Shown: positions 46,241 to 57,466, counted from the stretch's first letter. The stretch: 64,000 bases of DNA from Myrmaecium sp. VS I D KN 1 (GCA_019775845.1 JADQAV010000017.1:835339-899338), one strand, 5' to 3'. The notes: generated from the sequence alone by a model not told the origin. Made by a program: numbers and translations.

Positions 46241-48193
46241 ATGTCCTCTTCTGCCTTTCTCGGCGGCATCGCCCGCAGCGACTCCAAAGACCCGGCCACC
46301 ACGTGCAAGGGCGTCACCAGCAACGGCCGGCCCTGCCGACGCGCCCTCAAGATCTCGCCGCACCGCCACAAAGCTGCTCCTCGCAAAACTGCACGCCGTC
46401 GTGCTTCCTCTTCCTCCTCTTCCGACGACGGTGACGACGACTACACCCCCGGTGACAGCGACGACGAATACACCGACTCAAGCGATGACGACGGCGTGCT
46501 GGCCGTGTACGAGGAGGAAGAAGGTGCAGAGGCCGCGGCAGCGTGGTTCTGCTGGCAGCACAAGGATCAGGCCGAGGGGCTTGTTGCACGTGCAAACGCC
46601 GCGGTCCAGAAGCAGCAACAGCAACGTCAGTCGCGGACATCGCCGCAGCGGCAGCAGCAGCAGCAGCCCGGTGGCAAACCTGCCGCCCAAGGCAACAACA
46701 TACAACAAGGCTTGCATAGGCAGCGGAGTCGGATCGTCCCCCTGAAGGGACGGAGCAGCATCGACACGTTGGTGCAGAAGCTGGGCGTGCTTGACTTGGA
46801 CGAGGAAGAGGAGGAGGCGAAGAGGGCGGGCGAGACGCCCAATGAGACACGGAGAAGAAGGGAAGAGAAACTCAGAGAGCGGATGCGAGAACGGGAAAAA
46901 CAGAGGAAGGTCCAACAGCGACCTCCGATGTGGGATGGGGTGCAGGGTCCGCTATTGAGCGTGCCAGAGGACGTTGTGATGCAGTATTCCAAGATGCAGG
47001 GCCAACAGCAGCAGCACCAGCAGGCGCAGCGGCCAAGTACTGCGAGACCTAATTCTTCGAGGCCGGAGAAACCGCCACACGAGGATGACGATGCCCGCAA
47101 ACACAAGAAGAAAAGAAAGCATGGGTTCTTGGTCAAGCTTTGCTGCTCGACCGCGGCGGAGGAGAGCGAGGACGAAATCGAGCAGTATAAGCAGGGCTTG
47201 AACCGGCCGAGCCATCAACAGATGGATGAGAAGCTTCAAGCGGGGCATCAACCTGTCACGTCCGGGTACGACCAACACCGACCTCCGCAGACCTCCCATG
47301 CTCGCCCATCAGCACAAGCGACGCCCACCAATTCCTCGACCCTTCCCCCCCGTCGACCGCTTAACGGCCAGTCCGGCTCGACCACCCCCTCCCATTCCTC
47401 TGCGTCGCCCGCCGCTCCCGCTGGTCTTACACCCAATACCACCACGGCACTCCTCTCCTGGATTCCCAAGAACCTCCCCCCGAGCACGACCTCCGCCCTT
47501 CTCGCGGAGCTTGCCAAGCCCATCTCCGCCAGCGACGTCCCGGGGTTCATCTACATCTTCTGGCTCACGGACGAGCGACAGCACGCCCCTTCCTCCTCGG
47601 CCGCCCGGGACATCCTGACGCCTTACAACAGCAACAGTAACGCCACCTCATCCTCTCGTCCGGCTGGCCCTGGTCACCATCCCTCCGACGTCCTCCGCAC
47701 CTACGCCACCGGGTCGGACCAACGCACCGTCCTCCTCAAGATCGGCCGCGCCAACAACGTCGCCCGGCGCATGCAAGAGTGGGAGAAGCAGTGCGGCTAC
47801 GCCCTCACGCTCCTGCGCTTCTACCCGTACGTCCCGGGCGCGTCGGAGGACCCGACCGTGCTGGCCGAAGCCACCACCACCGGCACCACCACCGCTGCCG
47901 CCGCTGGCTCGGGCGCCCGCGTCCACGCCCTCCCCTACGCCCACAAGGTCGAGCGCCTGATCCACCTCGAGCTGGGCGCGTGCCGGGTCAAGCGACTCTG
48001 CGCCGCGTGCGGCCGCGAGCATCGCGAGTGGTTCGAGGTCGAGGCCACGCGGGATGGCGTCCGCGGCGTGGACGCGTGCGTGCGTCGCTGGGTGGATTGG
48101 GCGGAGGAGCAGGGGAGGATGGCGGCGGTGGGTGCGCAGCAGCGGGTTAGGAATGCTGGGGCTGGTGGGGGGGAGAGGGGGGGGTATTATTGA
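46241..48193 (+). CDS. T5orf172 (GIY-YIG-like) domain protein with N-terminal zinc-binding motif
   Basis: A 650-residue single-exon protein. The N-terminal Cys/His motif is CKGVTSNGRPCRRAL, completed at WFCWQHKDQAE, with an acidic insert between (DDDYTPGDSDDEYTDSSDDD). The middle is long, Gln- and charge-rich and disordered. The C-terminal third carries the T5orf172 domain, a relative of GIY-YIG nucleases: GFIYIFWLTDE, then LLKIGRANNVARRMQEWEKQ, an internal Ala/Thr insert, and HKVERLIHLELGACRVKRLC followed by CGREHREWFEV. Fission yeast mug113 contains the same domain. Fungi have many such proteins of unknown role; nuclease activity is not established. It precedes a RIP-mutated transposon island. 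Confidence 0.82.
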   Translation: MSSSAFLGGIARSDSKDPATTCKGVTSNGRPCRRALKISPHRHKAAPRKTARRRASSSSSSDDGDDDYTPGDSDDEYTDSSDDDGVLAVYEEEEGAEAAAAWFCWQHKDQAEGLVARANAAVQKQQQQRQSRTSPQRQQQQQPGGKPAAQGNNIQQGLHRQRSRIVPLKGRSSIDTLVQKLGVLDLDEEEEEAKRAGETPNETRRRREEKLRERMREREKQRKVQQRPPMWDGVQGPLLSVPEDVVMQYSKMQGQQQQHQQAQRPSTARPNSSRPEKPPHEDDDARKHKKKRKHGFLVKLCCSTAAEESEDEIEQYKQGLNRPSHQQMDEKLQAGHQPVTSGYDQHRPPQTSHARPSAQATPTNSSTLPPRRPLNGQSGSTTPSHSSASPAAPAGLTPNTTTALLSWIPKNLPPSTTSALLAELAKPISASDVPGFIYIFWLTDERQHAPSSSAARDILTPYNSNSNATSSSRPAGPGHHPSDVLRTYATGSDQRTVLLKIGRANNVARRMQEWEKQCGYALTLLRFYPYVPGASEDPTVLAEATTTGTTTAAAAGSGARVHALPYAHKVERLIHLELGACRVKRLCAACGREHREWFEVEATRDGVRGVDACVRRWVDWAEEQGRMAAVGAQQRVRNAGAGGGERGGYY

Positions 48194-48649
48194 TGGATTT
48201 ATGGGATGATGGGATTTAAGATGGGCTTTTTCTTTCTTGTGATCTTGGTTTCCTTACCTGGCGATGTTCAGGCTATGGTGGGTCGTTGCTTGATTTCCTG
48301 GGACCAGCATCTTGCTTGTATTCTTCGGATTTGATTGAATAGTTTTTGTCATCTTTTTTACATCATGAGAGGATCTTGAGGTTGTTTTAGTTGTTGAGCG
48401 AAATTCGATCATATTTGTTCATGCTTGTGTTCTTTCTGTCGTGTTCCCTCCCGTTTCGAATAGATTGATTGGGGCACGCATGAGGCTTTGCACGTGACGA
48501 CGCGCAATCCCGTACGGTATCGCGTCTGCGGCAGGCTGCGCGTTCTCTCATTGCTTTTCAGCTCGACGTTCACCTCCTCTCCCTCCCCCTTATTTAAACC
48601 TGCGATTATGCTCGTTGTTACTACGTTAACCGTGACGGCTACGACGTTC
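48194..48649. other. 3' flank and transition to AT-rich island
   Basis: T-rich 3' untranslated sequence, then a GC-containing stretch until about 48600, after which composition drops sharply. No gene recognised. Confidence 0.5.
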
Positions 48650-50640
48650 TTAGATTTCGAAATTTATTCTTATTATTAATTTCTCCACCTAATCATAGGT
48701 ATACCGGCGTGAGTAATACAGTCTGTTAGTAAGACCGACGGTTAGCGCTCCTTCTGCAAGCTACTATAGGTATTCCTCGTTATCGAACCCCTATTAAATC
48801 GCAGCTAATTAGGCGCTTTTAAATATAACGTAGTATATTAGATAGCGAGTAAGCGGTTTTAAGGCCTAGAAGGCTATTTTTAAGGTTTTTTTTTATTATT
48901 TTTAGTATTATAGGCTATATTTAACGAGAATCGACAGATAACCGGAAAGATAATTAATAACTTATTAATTTACTCCTCTCTTAAGCTTACTATTACGTAT
49001 AACTACTATTAGTATTAAGGATAGCTCTAATATACTTAAGTATACTTCTAACTATATTAATAACGAAGTATATATCTATATTATTCTATTCCTTCTATAT
49101 AGCCTGCTATATCTACTCTTTATTAATTAGTTATAGTACTTTCTTTAATAGTTAAATCCTAAGATAGCTTTAGATTATCTTAATTAGATTTAAATCTAGT
49201 AAGTTAGGAAGCTAGGTAATAAGAGGAAGCTACTAGTAATTAAATTTAGTAATAAATACCCTCGCTATATAATAAGGAGTATTATCCTATATAATATAAC
49301 AGCTTTTATTAGAGAGAAATCTAGTATTAAGAAAGAACTATTTAATTAGGGGAATAATATACTCTTAATAACTCGCCGAATTTATATTTCCCTAGGCTTT
49401 AAGTTTTTAAAATAATAATAGCCCCTTCCTATAATCGCTAATAGCGCCCTATATAAGTATAGATAGCTATCTTATATATTATAGCTATAAATAGTTATAA
49501 TAAAGCCGTTCGTTAGGCCTATAAATAACTTATATATATATAAAGTTACTATTATATATTATACTTTCGTCCGTCTAGATAACTTATTAATTTAGTATTA
49601 ATTAGTTTATAGGTTAGTAAAACTTCGGGACGTAATTTAATTAACTAATATAGAGTAGTCTAAGGTAGTAGTATTAAATTTAAGAATATTAATACTTACT
49701 TTATACTACTCTTCTTCTTTCTATTATATATATTACTACGTAAATTATAGTCTAGTATACTAATTTATAAGTATAAGATATAGCTTTATAATAGTAATAT
49801 ATCTTTAATAGCCTTTAGAAGTAAGTATTTAACGTATTATACTAGTACTATATAGTAGATTTAGCGTATTTTATACTTTATTATAAGTTATCCTCCTATA
49901 CTCGGCGCTCTAAGTAATAAAACTAATAATATAGCGTTAAACTAATATATTATATCGCCTTAATACTATAGCTCTATATAAAGATATCTTAATATATCTT
50001 AGCTATTAGTACCTCGCTTATATAGGCGTAAATACCTTAATTATAACTTACTATACTATTATATATAGTCCGTTAAGTATTATTATAATTTAAATAAGAG
50101 GCTAATATATAATACTTACTAATACCTTAATTAAGGTATATACTATATAAGGAAGTAGTTATCGGCGAGTCTATCTAAAAGAATTAATAATAATACTATA
50201 TTATATAATATATTAAGGCTAGCTAAAGGGAGGAAGTAAATACTAGTCTATCTAATAGCGGATATCTTTAAATATATTAAGCTTACTTAGGTTAGCTTTA
50301 GTTAGCGAGTTATTATTAAATCTATTATCGCTAGCTATTTATATAAGAAAATACGTAGAAAGTATAATAAAAGTAAATACTAATACTTCTAATCGACCTT
50401 ATTTATCCTAACGCCTTTTATACTTACTAGCTAGCTTTAGATATACTTTTAAAGCTAATAGTAGAAGTAACTCTTACTACTAACTCTTACTACTAGCTCT
50501 TAATTAGCCGTAATTATATATTATAAGCCGCCTTATAACGCCTTAAATATTCCTTAATATATTATAAGAAGTAGATATATATATACTTTTATATATAAAT
50601 AGCCTGATAGTAGTATATCGCCGAATAAATAAGGTAATTT
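48650..50640 (-). mobile_element. Tc1/mariner DNA transposon relic, RIP-inactivated
   Basis: AT-rich island of about 2 kb almost lacking CpA and TpG. Reading the minus strand, two transposase landmarks survive in one frame. One corresponds to QDNxPxH (now stop-DNTPYYIARV, about 49262-49297). About 25 codons on is the SPDLNPIE-xx-W block (now LLDLNLIKII-stop-SYLR, about 49157-49212). Each change from the family motif is C-to-T or G-to-A on the sense strand: Gln and Trp to stop, Ser and Pro to Leu, Glu to Lys. That is the RIP pattern. Terminal inverted repeats and the TA target duplication were not found, so the ends are only compositional. Confidence 0.75.
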
Positions 50641-50780
50641 AAAGCTGACCGCTGTGTTAAGTGGCTTGCTAACGTTGCAGATTAATATCAGGGGGCTGAC
50701 TGCCCCCCCCTTTCGAAACGCAACGCTAACTACCGGCTGCGCCAGGAGACTGTAGATACACTCCAGCCTCCCTCGGTCTA

Positions 50781-52699
50781 ATGAGTCACACGCTGATCGT
50801 TGCATGCGCGGGTAGTCTGTGGCAGCTCCTTGGTGATGGAGAGGTCACGCACCTAGCGAAGCTCTCGGCCGACCACTTCGAACGTCACGGTCGACCCTTT
50901 CGGGTCGCGATCGATAAAGCGGGCTGGCGATTCAATAACGTGAGCGAGGAGAAGGAGGCGTGGATCCGTGCGAGTAAGAACCTGCCCGAACGTCCATTCG
51001 TTACCTACAGTGATGTATCGCTCACACCAAGGAACAGTATCCGGGAAACCATACTGCAAGGAAAAACCCATCTTCTACCTTTCGCCGGGCTGTTACGCAT
51101 GAACATCCAGCCCCTTTTTGTGTTTGATGGCCCGCACCGACCGATGAAACGTGGACGGCTTTCCGGTCGGGACCAGAGCGAGAAGACGAAGCTGATGAGG
51201 GAGTTGCTCGATGTGCTTCGAGTCCCCTATCATACCGCTCCCGGCGAAGCCGAAGCGGAGTGCGCACGCCTGCAGCAGGAAGGCCTGGTGGACGCGGCAT
51301 GGAGTGAAGACGCCACGCCCTCATGTTCGGCTGCGGCTTCCTCATCCGCGATTATCGAGCATCAACCGATGGTGCAGCGGCGAAGGGAAAGGGGAAAGGA
51401 AAGGGGAAGGCCAACACCAAGAAGAGCGAGTCACTCGTCCGCGTCTATCGACTCGCCGACATCCAACGCGACCACGGCCTCACCCGCGAAGGCATCGTCC
51501 TCCTCATCATGATGGCAGGCGGCGACTACGACGCCGGCATCGCCGGCTGCGGACCCGCCACCGCTCTACGCGCCGTCCGCGCCGGTCTCGGCGACCAGCT
51601 TTGCCGCTGCAGCACCACGGCGGATACGGCCCGCTTTCGCATCCGCCTGCGCGACTTCTTCGGCGATGCTAAGTTTGCCCCCGCGCCGAATTGGCCACAG
51701 CTCCACGTCCTGCGGTACTACTACACGCCGACGGTGTCAACGCCAGAGCAGCTGCGGGCTCTCCCCTGCGTGACAAACGGCTGGCGGACGGCGTTCGATC
51801 AGCCGGCCGAAGAGCGCCTGTGGGCCCATCTCGGCGTGTACTTCAACCACTGGACGAAAGGCTACCTGGACTGGATCGCCCCGATCTTGCTCACGCACGC
51901 TCTCGCCGCGGCGCCTCCGCCGGGCGGCCGCAGGGACAATCGACATGCTGTGCAGCTTGTGAGGCGCAGGAAGACGGGCAAGGCTTGCGGCCTGCCTGAC
52001 GCTGACGACGTCGAAGCGGAATACATGCGTAAAGTTACGTTCTCCCCCTTTGGTCTGACGGCGATCGATCCCGCTGCCCCGCCGGCCCATACGCTCCTCT
52101 CCAGGGGCCTTCGCCCTCCGCACCTGGGATCGAGGGAGAATCCTGTTGTCCCGGCGGATTACCGTGTGACGACTGCGTTGCCCGCTGCGCTTTTGAGGCG
52201 TGGGCTTCCGGCTGGGGTGTTTTCTTCTTCTTCTCCTTCCGCTGCCCAGAGCGAGCCCCGGCCTCGGGGTCAGAGCAAGCGCAAGAAGATTGCAGATGAT
52301 GGGACGGAGACCCCGGCGCCGCGCAAACGGGGACGGCCTAGGAAGACGACGGCGGTGGTGGTGGGTTCTCCACCGGCTCGGGATGATCGGGTGGTAGCTG
52401 GATCAGCCTCTGTTCCGGAGCGCCGACCCTCGTTCTGGGACCCGGATGATTTCCTCATGGGCATCCGCACCCCGCCACCGCAGGAGAATAGAGGAGCGGC
52501 GGCGGCGAGGCCTGCGTCGGCGACGGTGTCGGCGGAGGGTGTTGTGGAGCCGTATGCGCGGTTGTTGTCTTTGTTGGATATCATTGCTGCTGAGGGCTTG
52601 ACGAATGATGAGGAGGGTGTGGGGGAGGAGTTGCGGGACGGGAGAAGGGAGCGTAAGAGGGTTGAGATTGTTGATTTGACGGGTAATTCATCTGACTGA
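50781..52699 (+). pseudogene. GEN1/Yen1-like Holliday junction resolvase, frameshifted
   Basis: XPG/FEN-family nuclease in two overlapping frames. The first (50781 to about 51315) holds GSLWQLLGDGEVTHLAKLSA, the Asp-bearing FRVAIDKAGWRF, PLFVFDGPHRPMKRGR and the Glu-bearing GEAEAECARLQ. The second (from about 51320 to 52699) holds FGCGFLIRDYR, MAGGDYDAGIAGCGPATALR, a family-typical C-terminal extension and an AT-hook-like KRGRPRK. One base is missing between them at about 51311-51320, exactly where the family's catalytic E-D-x-D should be. The usual MGI N terminus is also absent. A second one-base loss near 51075 is possible. GEN1/Yen1 resolves Holliday junctions. The copy abuts a dead Tc1 element. 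A sequencing error could mimic the frameshift. Confidence 0.68.
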
Positions 52700-53170
52700 G
52701 GAAGGGAGGGAGTGTTCCATATGCTTGGATATCTCCTTTCTTTTGGTTGTCGACCTGTCGTTGATTTCGTTCTTTTTTGGATTTTCGGTATGCGTTTTGG
52801 TGATTTATTTTTGCTTCAGCAAACGTATATTCCTAGACGTTCTTTCTCGAGCACGCTAGTCTTTTCAACGTTTTCTTGTCCGTGGTTCTTTGCTTTTTGT
52901 TCGCCTTGGATCTTTGATAGAATTGAAGAGAGTTGTTCATATAACTAATGGTAATGGCTATACTTCAGCATAGCTCACGTCCTCCTTCACGATGTTTAGC
53001 TCTTCATAGGACGACTGTCGGATGTATATCCTTGCGCCGAATCATGAAAAAAAAAAAGGGAATTGAAAGCCAGCTCGTGAGCAGACCTGACACCTCCCTG
53101 CTGAAACGCAAAGAAGAAAAGGAAAAGCACTGGGTATCCGCACCATCCTCAACCACTCCTCAACCACTCC
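52700..53170. other. Intergenic between convergent genes
   Basis: T-rich 3' flank of the resolvase-like gene and 3' flank of the coiled-coil gene. Nothing recognised. Confidence 0.5.
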
Positions 53171-54301
53171 TCAACCGCTCCTCGCCCGCCTCATATCCAG
53201 CCAAAGCTTGTGCGCAACTCTTAACGCCTTCCTCGCCGCCTCCTCCACATCCTCCACACCCTTGAAGTTCTCCAGGAACCGCTGCACCTTGTCCGTATGC
53301 CAGCGCTTCGTCTCCCTCGCCATGATCTTGAACGCCTCCTCCCTTGAATGGCCCTGCAAATTCGCGCTCTTCCGGTAAAACAACTCGACCTGCTCGTCTG
53401 CCGCTACTCTCATCGCGCGGAAACCGAGCGAGCGGATGGGCCAGGGGATCTCGTCGACGTCCTTTTGTTTGCCTTTCTGTTAATACCTTCGCACCTCCTG
53501 ACAACGACGACGGGTAGAGCAGCTCACCTTCGCCGCCGACGACGCGCCAGCGCGCCGCTGCAGCTTTTCCCAGCGCGTATCGTACCGCTCCCAGGCTTCC
53601 GTCCATACGCGCTGCTCGGCGTCCTTCTTCCTCTGCGCCTCTTCCTTCTTCCGCTTCTCCGCCTCCCTCTTCCGCTGCTCAGCCTCCTTCTTCCGCTGCG
53701 CCGCCTCCCTTTCCCGCCTCGCCTGCTCCCGCGCAATCTCCTCCTGCGCCTGCCTCGCGCGCTCGCGTGCGCGCTCGCGTGCTCGCGCCGCCTTCTCCTC
53801 CGCCTCCATCCGCTCCTGCATCTCCCGCCTCGCGCGCTCGGTGCGTTCTCGTGACGCCTCTGAATACCAGGCCCGCCACTTCATCTCTCTTTCCTCCTCT
53901 TTCTTCTTCTTCTCCTCCTCTGCCTTCCTCTTCTCATCCTCCTCCTCAGCACCACGACCCTTCGCCGCCGCCCCTCCAAATTCACCCTCCACATCCTCCT
54001 CCATCTTCTGCTGCTTAACCGCCTGCCCATCCCGCCGCCCCGTCACCCCCATCCGCTCCGCGTAGCTGCCGTACGGATCCCGCATCTGACGCCAGAACGC
54101 GTCGTAGCCGCCTTGCTCGCGGTCCGCCATCAGCGTCGTCCGGCGGATCTGCTGGATGTCCGGATCGGCGTGGGTGGTGCCGGCGCCGGTGCTGCTGCTC
54201 GTGCTGCGGCTGCTGCGGCCGGCGCTGGCAACGTGCCGCTTGCTTGCGGTGGATTTGGCGGTGCGGGGGGTTTTGTGGGAGGGGGTGGGGGTGCGTGCCA
54301 T
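53171..54301 (-). CDS. Coiled-coil hypothetical protein
   Basis: Two exons, complement(53171..53476, 53528..54301), 359 residues, joined in phase at Lys codons (GTGAGC donor, TTAACAG acceptor). I do not recognise its function. The N terminus is basic and Ser/Thr-rich. Residues about 100-235 form a highly charged continuous helix or coiled coil (EKRKAEEEKKKKEEEREMKW and REQARREREAAQRKKEAEQR). The second exon encodes a compact region, WPIRSLGFRAM, FYRKSANLQGHSREEAFKIM, ETKRWHTDKVQRFLENF and KALRVAHKLWLDMRRARSG. Its ETKRWHTDK helix-turn resembles the HPD region of J-like domains, but the motif is not HPD. Similar two-part proteins are common in ascomycetes. A tandem repeat lies just upstream of its ATG. 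Confidence 0.75.
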
Positions 54302-54865
54302 GGTGGCTGTTTGCTGGGGGTTGATGGTTGGGGGTGAGGTTGGGTGAGGTTTGGTGGGCGCGAGATCTGGAGGCTGTAGCTCTGGGATGCTTGAGTTCTG
54401 GAGGCTTGAGATCTTGGATGCTTGAGATCTTGGTGGCTTGAGGTCTGGGATGATAGAGATCTTGGTGGCTTGAGATCCTGGGTTCTTATAATCTTGGATG
54501 ATTTAGATCTTGGATGCTTGAGATCTCGAGTGCTCGAGATCTTGGACTTGGTGATGCTTGGAGTTAAGAAGTGGTAGAGGACTTTGCTTGCATTTAAGTC
54601 ATGAGCGAAGCGAGTGAGGCAGAAACGTGCAAGTGCACCTTCAGCCTTCCTTAGGCTTTCACGATATCGGAAGAGGAGATGGTCCGAATGCATGTTGCTC
54701 ATGAATAGAAAAGAACAGAAATGTCTCAGCATGTGGCTGGCACCCTCTGCAGTCATGAACTAAACAACAAAAGTAGCATCTCACAGAATCAATCAAAGGC
54801 CATGAAATGTACATACTACGCGAGCTCCACATTACCTGAATATCCATTTCAACGACCACAGACAT
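54302..54865. other. Intergenic with degenerate tandem repeat
   Basis: Between the promoter of the coiled-coil gene and the 3' end of the dehydrogenase gene. Besides the repeat listed separately nothing was recognised. Confidence 0.5.
54360..54550. repeat. Degenerate minisatellite, unit about CTTGAGATCTTGGATG
   Basis: At least ten imperfect copies of a 14-18 bp unit centred on GAGATCTTGG, with variants such as GAGATCCTGG and GAGGTCTGGG. BglII-like AGATCT palindromes recur at the repeat spacing. It sits 60-250 bp upstream of the start codon of the coiled-coil gene. Confidence 0.8.
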
Positions 54866-55686
54866 CTACCACGGATAAACACCGCCATTATGCAAAAACT
54901 TCCCCGCCTCCGCATCCCGCTCGCCCGCCAAAATCGTCGCCAACCCCACCGCCACCTCCTCCGCCGGCCTCGCCCCATTCTCCGGCGTATTCCCTAAGCC
55001 CAAATTGCTCACCACGAAACCGGGACAGTAGGCAAAGACCTTGATCCCAAACGGCTCGTACTCGACAAACTGACACGCCGTCACCATATTCAACGCCGTC
55101 TTCGACGCCCGGTACTGCACCCCTTGCATCCGGTACGTCGCCGCGCTCGCGTCCAGCCGCCGCTCGATCGAGCCCGCGCCGCTGGAAATATTCACGATGC
55201 GCGGCGTGCGTCCGCCACCAGCCGCGGCGGCCTTCTTCAGCAACGGCCCGAACGCCTGCGTCACCACCGCCGGCCCCGTCGCGTTGGTGTCGAAGCACGT
55301 CCGCATCGCCGCGCGCAGCGGCGCCAGCGTCAGCCCTGTGACCCCGGCGTTGTTCACCAGCAGGTCCAGCCGGCCGTGCGCCTGCTCGACGTGCCTGGCG
55401 GCGGCCTCGATTGAGCTGTCATCCGTCACGTCGAGCTGCAGGAACTCCGCGGTGCCGGGCAGGTTGCGGGATTGCAGGGCGTGGAGGGCGGCGTGGCCTT
55501 TGGTGGGGTCCCGTGCGGTGAAGAGGATGTGGTGGTCGGGTTTGGAGAGCAGGACGGCGGCGAGACCGAGGCCGACGCCGCTGTTGGCTGTGGGGTGGGA
55601 GTTAGTGGGGAGAGCGGGCGTGGGTGGATGCTGAGGGGGAAGCTACCGCCTGTGATGAGCACGAGGGTTTTGGAGGAAGTGTCCAT
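54866..55686 (-). CDS. Short-chain dehydrogenase/reductase (SDR)
   Basis: Two exons, complement(54866..55587, 55647..55686), 253 residues. The short first exon encodes MDTSSKTLVLITG, and splicing completes the cofactor motif TGANSGVGLG. The classical SDR elements follow: QLDVTDD (Asp for the adenine pocket), the NNAG strand (LLVNNAGVTG), the catalytic Ser region IVNISSGAGS, the YxxxK site in QYRASKTALNM, and the CPGFVVSNLG loop. The length is normal for a classical SDR. It is likely a cytosolic NADP(H)-dependent oxidoreductase. The substrate is unknown and no metabolic neighbours suggest one. Confidence 0.9.
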
Positions 55687-56534
55687 GGTGGCTGAAGACC
55701 TGTGTGATAAGAGACGGAGAGGAGAGCGGTGCAGTCGGTATCTCTAGGAGCTTTCTTGAGGAGAGCTCTGGAGCTGTCGGAGGTGCGGACATTGTCGAGC
55801 GGAGGTCAAGCTACCTAGTAGGTAGCTTCGATGAGCGGAATCGGGCCGGAACCGGCAGAGCAAACTCGACCTTGGGGTAACGACGGAAACCCGCACGTCA
55901 TCGAAGCTCAGAGATCTTCATCGCTGCCAGAACATGATGTGATCCTGGGATGCATCGTTGCGCAAGGAGACGCAAATCCTGTTTCTGGCGCTGCGCCGCG
56001 TGCAACCCCTGCTCTCTTGGAATGACTAGGTACCTGGTAAAGCGGGGAGGAGAAGAGACTGAGAGAGATAAAAAGAAGGACAAAGAGGAATGGAGCATAC
56101 CGGCCCTTGGCTGATGCAAAGGAGAACTTGAAGCTACGAGAGACAAGATACGCTCTTCAGAGTGGTTGAACTCACTGCGAATGCCAGGGGCCTCCCCCTA
56201 GGTATGGATCTTCGACAGCTTGACACGGACATTCACCAATACAGGATCTTATATAGAAGTGGTCTACTTCAGCGAAAGAGGAGGTACAACCTGTCTCAAA
56301 GTATCCACGATGTGTCTGCCGCCAGATAATAGGTATGGAGGGCTTGTTGGAGCGAGCAGCCCGGAAAAAATTGCCAAGAACGCCGCTGCTCTTTCGCTTC
56401 CGCCGTACCACCGTCTCCACCGCTCCCCACAACAACGCACATGACGATTCAAATCTCACAGAGGCATCAAACCAAGATCTCCACATTCATAAATACTACG
56501 AGCTCAGATCTTTCCCACATCCAACTACAACACA
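55687..56534. other. Intergenic, nothing recognised
   Basis: Promoter of the SDR gene, including a TACCTAGTAGGTA palindrome-like motif near 55812-55824. No gene recognised up to the tRNA. Confidence 0.5.
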
Positions 56535-56653
56535 GCATTGGTGGTTTAGTGGTAAAATCTGCCGTTGCCACATGGATCGATTCACACTTGCAAATGTGAA
56601 TCGGTTTCAGCAACAGCTTCGGCAGGCCCCGGGTTCGATTCCCGGCCGATGCA
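56535..56653 (+). tRNA. tRNA-Gly(GCC) with a 48-nt intron
   Basis: The acceptor stem is GCATTGG paired with CCGATGC, followed by discriminator A. The D arm is GTTTAGTGGTAAAAT. The anticodon stem is TGCCG/CGGCA, with anticodon GCC at 56567-56569. The T arm CCGGG-TTCGATT-CCCGG includes the B box GGTTCGATTCC. The intron (about 56571-56618) starts one base after the anticodon, the canonical nuclear position. It contains a perfect 9-bp inverted repeat (CGATTCACA and TGTGAATCG). The mature tRNA would be about 71 nt before CCA addition. Confidence 0.93.
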
Positions 56654-56672
56654 TTCGCTATTGGCTCCTTCG

Positions 56673-56682
56673 TTTTCTTTTT
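56673..56682 (+). terminator. RNA polymerase III terminator
   Basis: TTTTCTTTTT on the sense strand about 20 bp after the tRNA 3' end: two T-runs, both long enough for Pol III termination. Confidence 0.8.
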
Positions 56683-57466
56683 CCATTCCCTTTTTGCGCC
56701 TCGATGGTTTTGCCAGAGTCGGTGATGTGGTGATGTTTGTTGTTTGTTCGTCGGACGTGGCGGACAATGAAAAAGCTTTCTTTTACCTCAGATCGCAGAC
56801 GGCTCATACCTGAGGTGCATTGGATGACAGAAGGTGAGGCTGCTTCTCAGCAAGCTTGATTGTCTCACGGAAAGGCAGCACGCAGTCACTAAAAGCTATT
56901 ATAAAAGACAAAATCTGCCGGGATGTTTGAGGGACCTGCAGTGGGTTGACCACCGAGGTTTGTCCCAGTCCGCAATTGCATGCGGATGCTTTGCAGAGCT
57001 CCACGGACATCCCAGCCGTGTTGTACATATATATAAACACAACTCTTTCTCCGAAAATTCTTCTCCGATGGACACCAGCAGCAGACCAGCGGCACGCCGG
57101 GACTCCGGGGAAAAATGGACCGAGCCAGCATCGTCCCGCAGCTTTACCGGCGGAACGTGAACGAGTATGGGATGAAGGCCAGTCCTGGACGCTGGACGTC
57201 GTGGGTTCGAGCACGATGATTGGTGGCAAGTGGAATTCCCAGGTTCCTGTTGATCATCCCTCCCTTCTCCGCACCCCGCCTCTTTTCCTCCGACGGACCT
57301 ACAATTCCTAGTGACATATGCCGACCAGACGCCGGTGGAATTCGCGGTAATACCGGTGCTCGTCCTGTATATTGGCAATGATAACATCTTCGAAAGCTCC
57401 GCGGTTGCAGAAGGCGTTGAGGGGTCATTCCGGTTGCCCTAATGGAGCAGGTGAACTGCCGACCCA

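Noticed and set aside
57190-57225. tRNA-like T arm (GTGGGTTCGAGCAC)
   Set aside because: No matching acceptor stem, D arm or anticodon arm could be built upstream.
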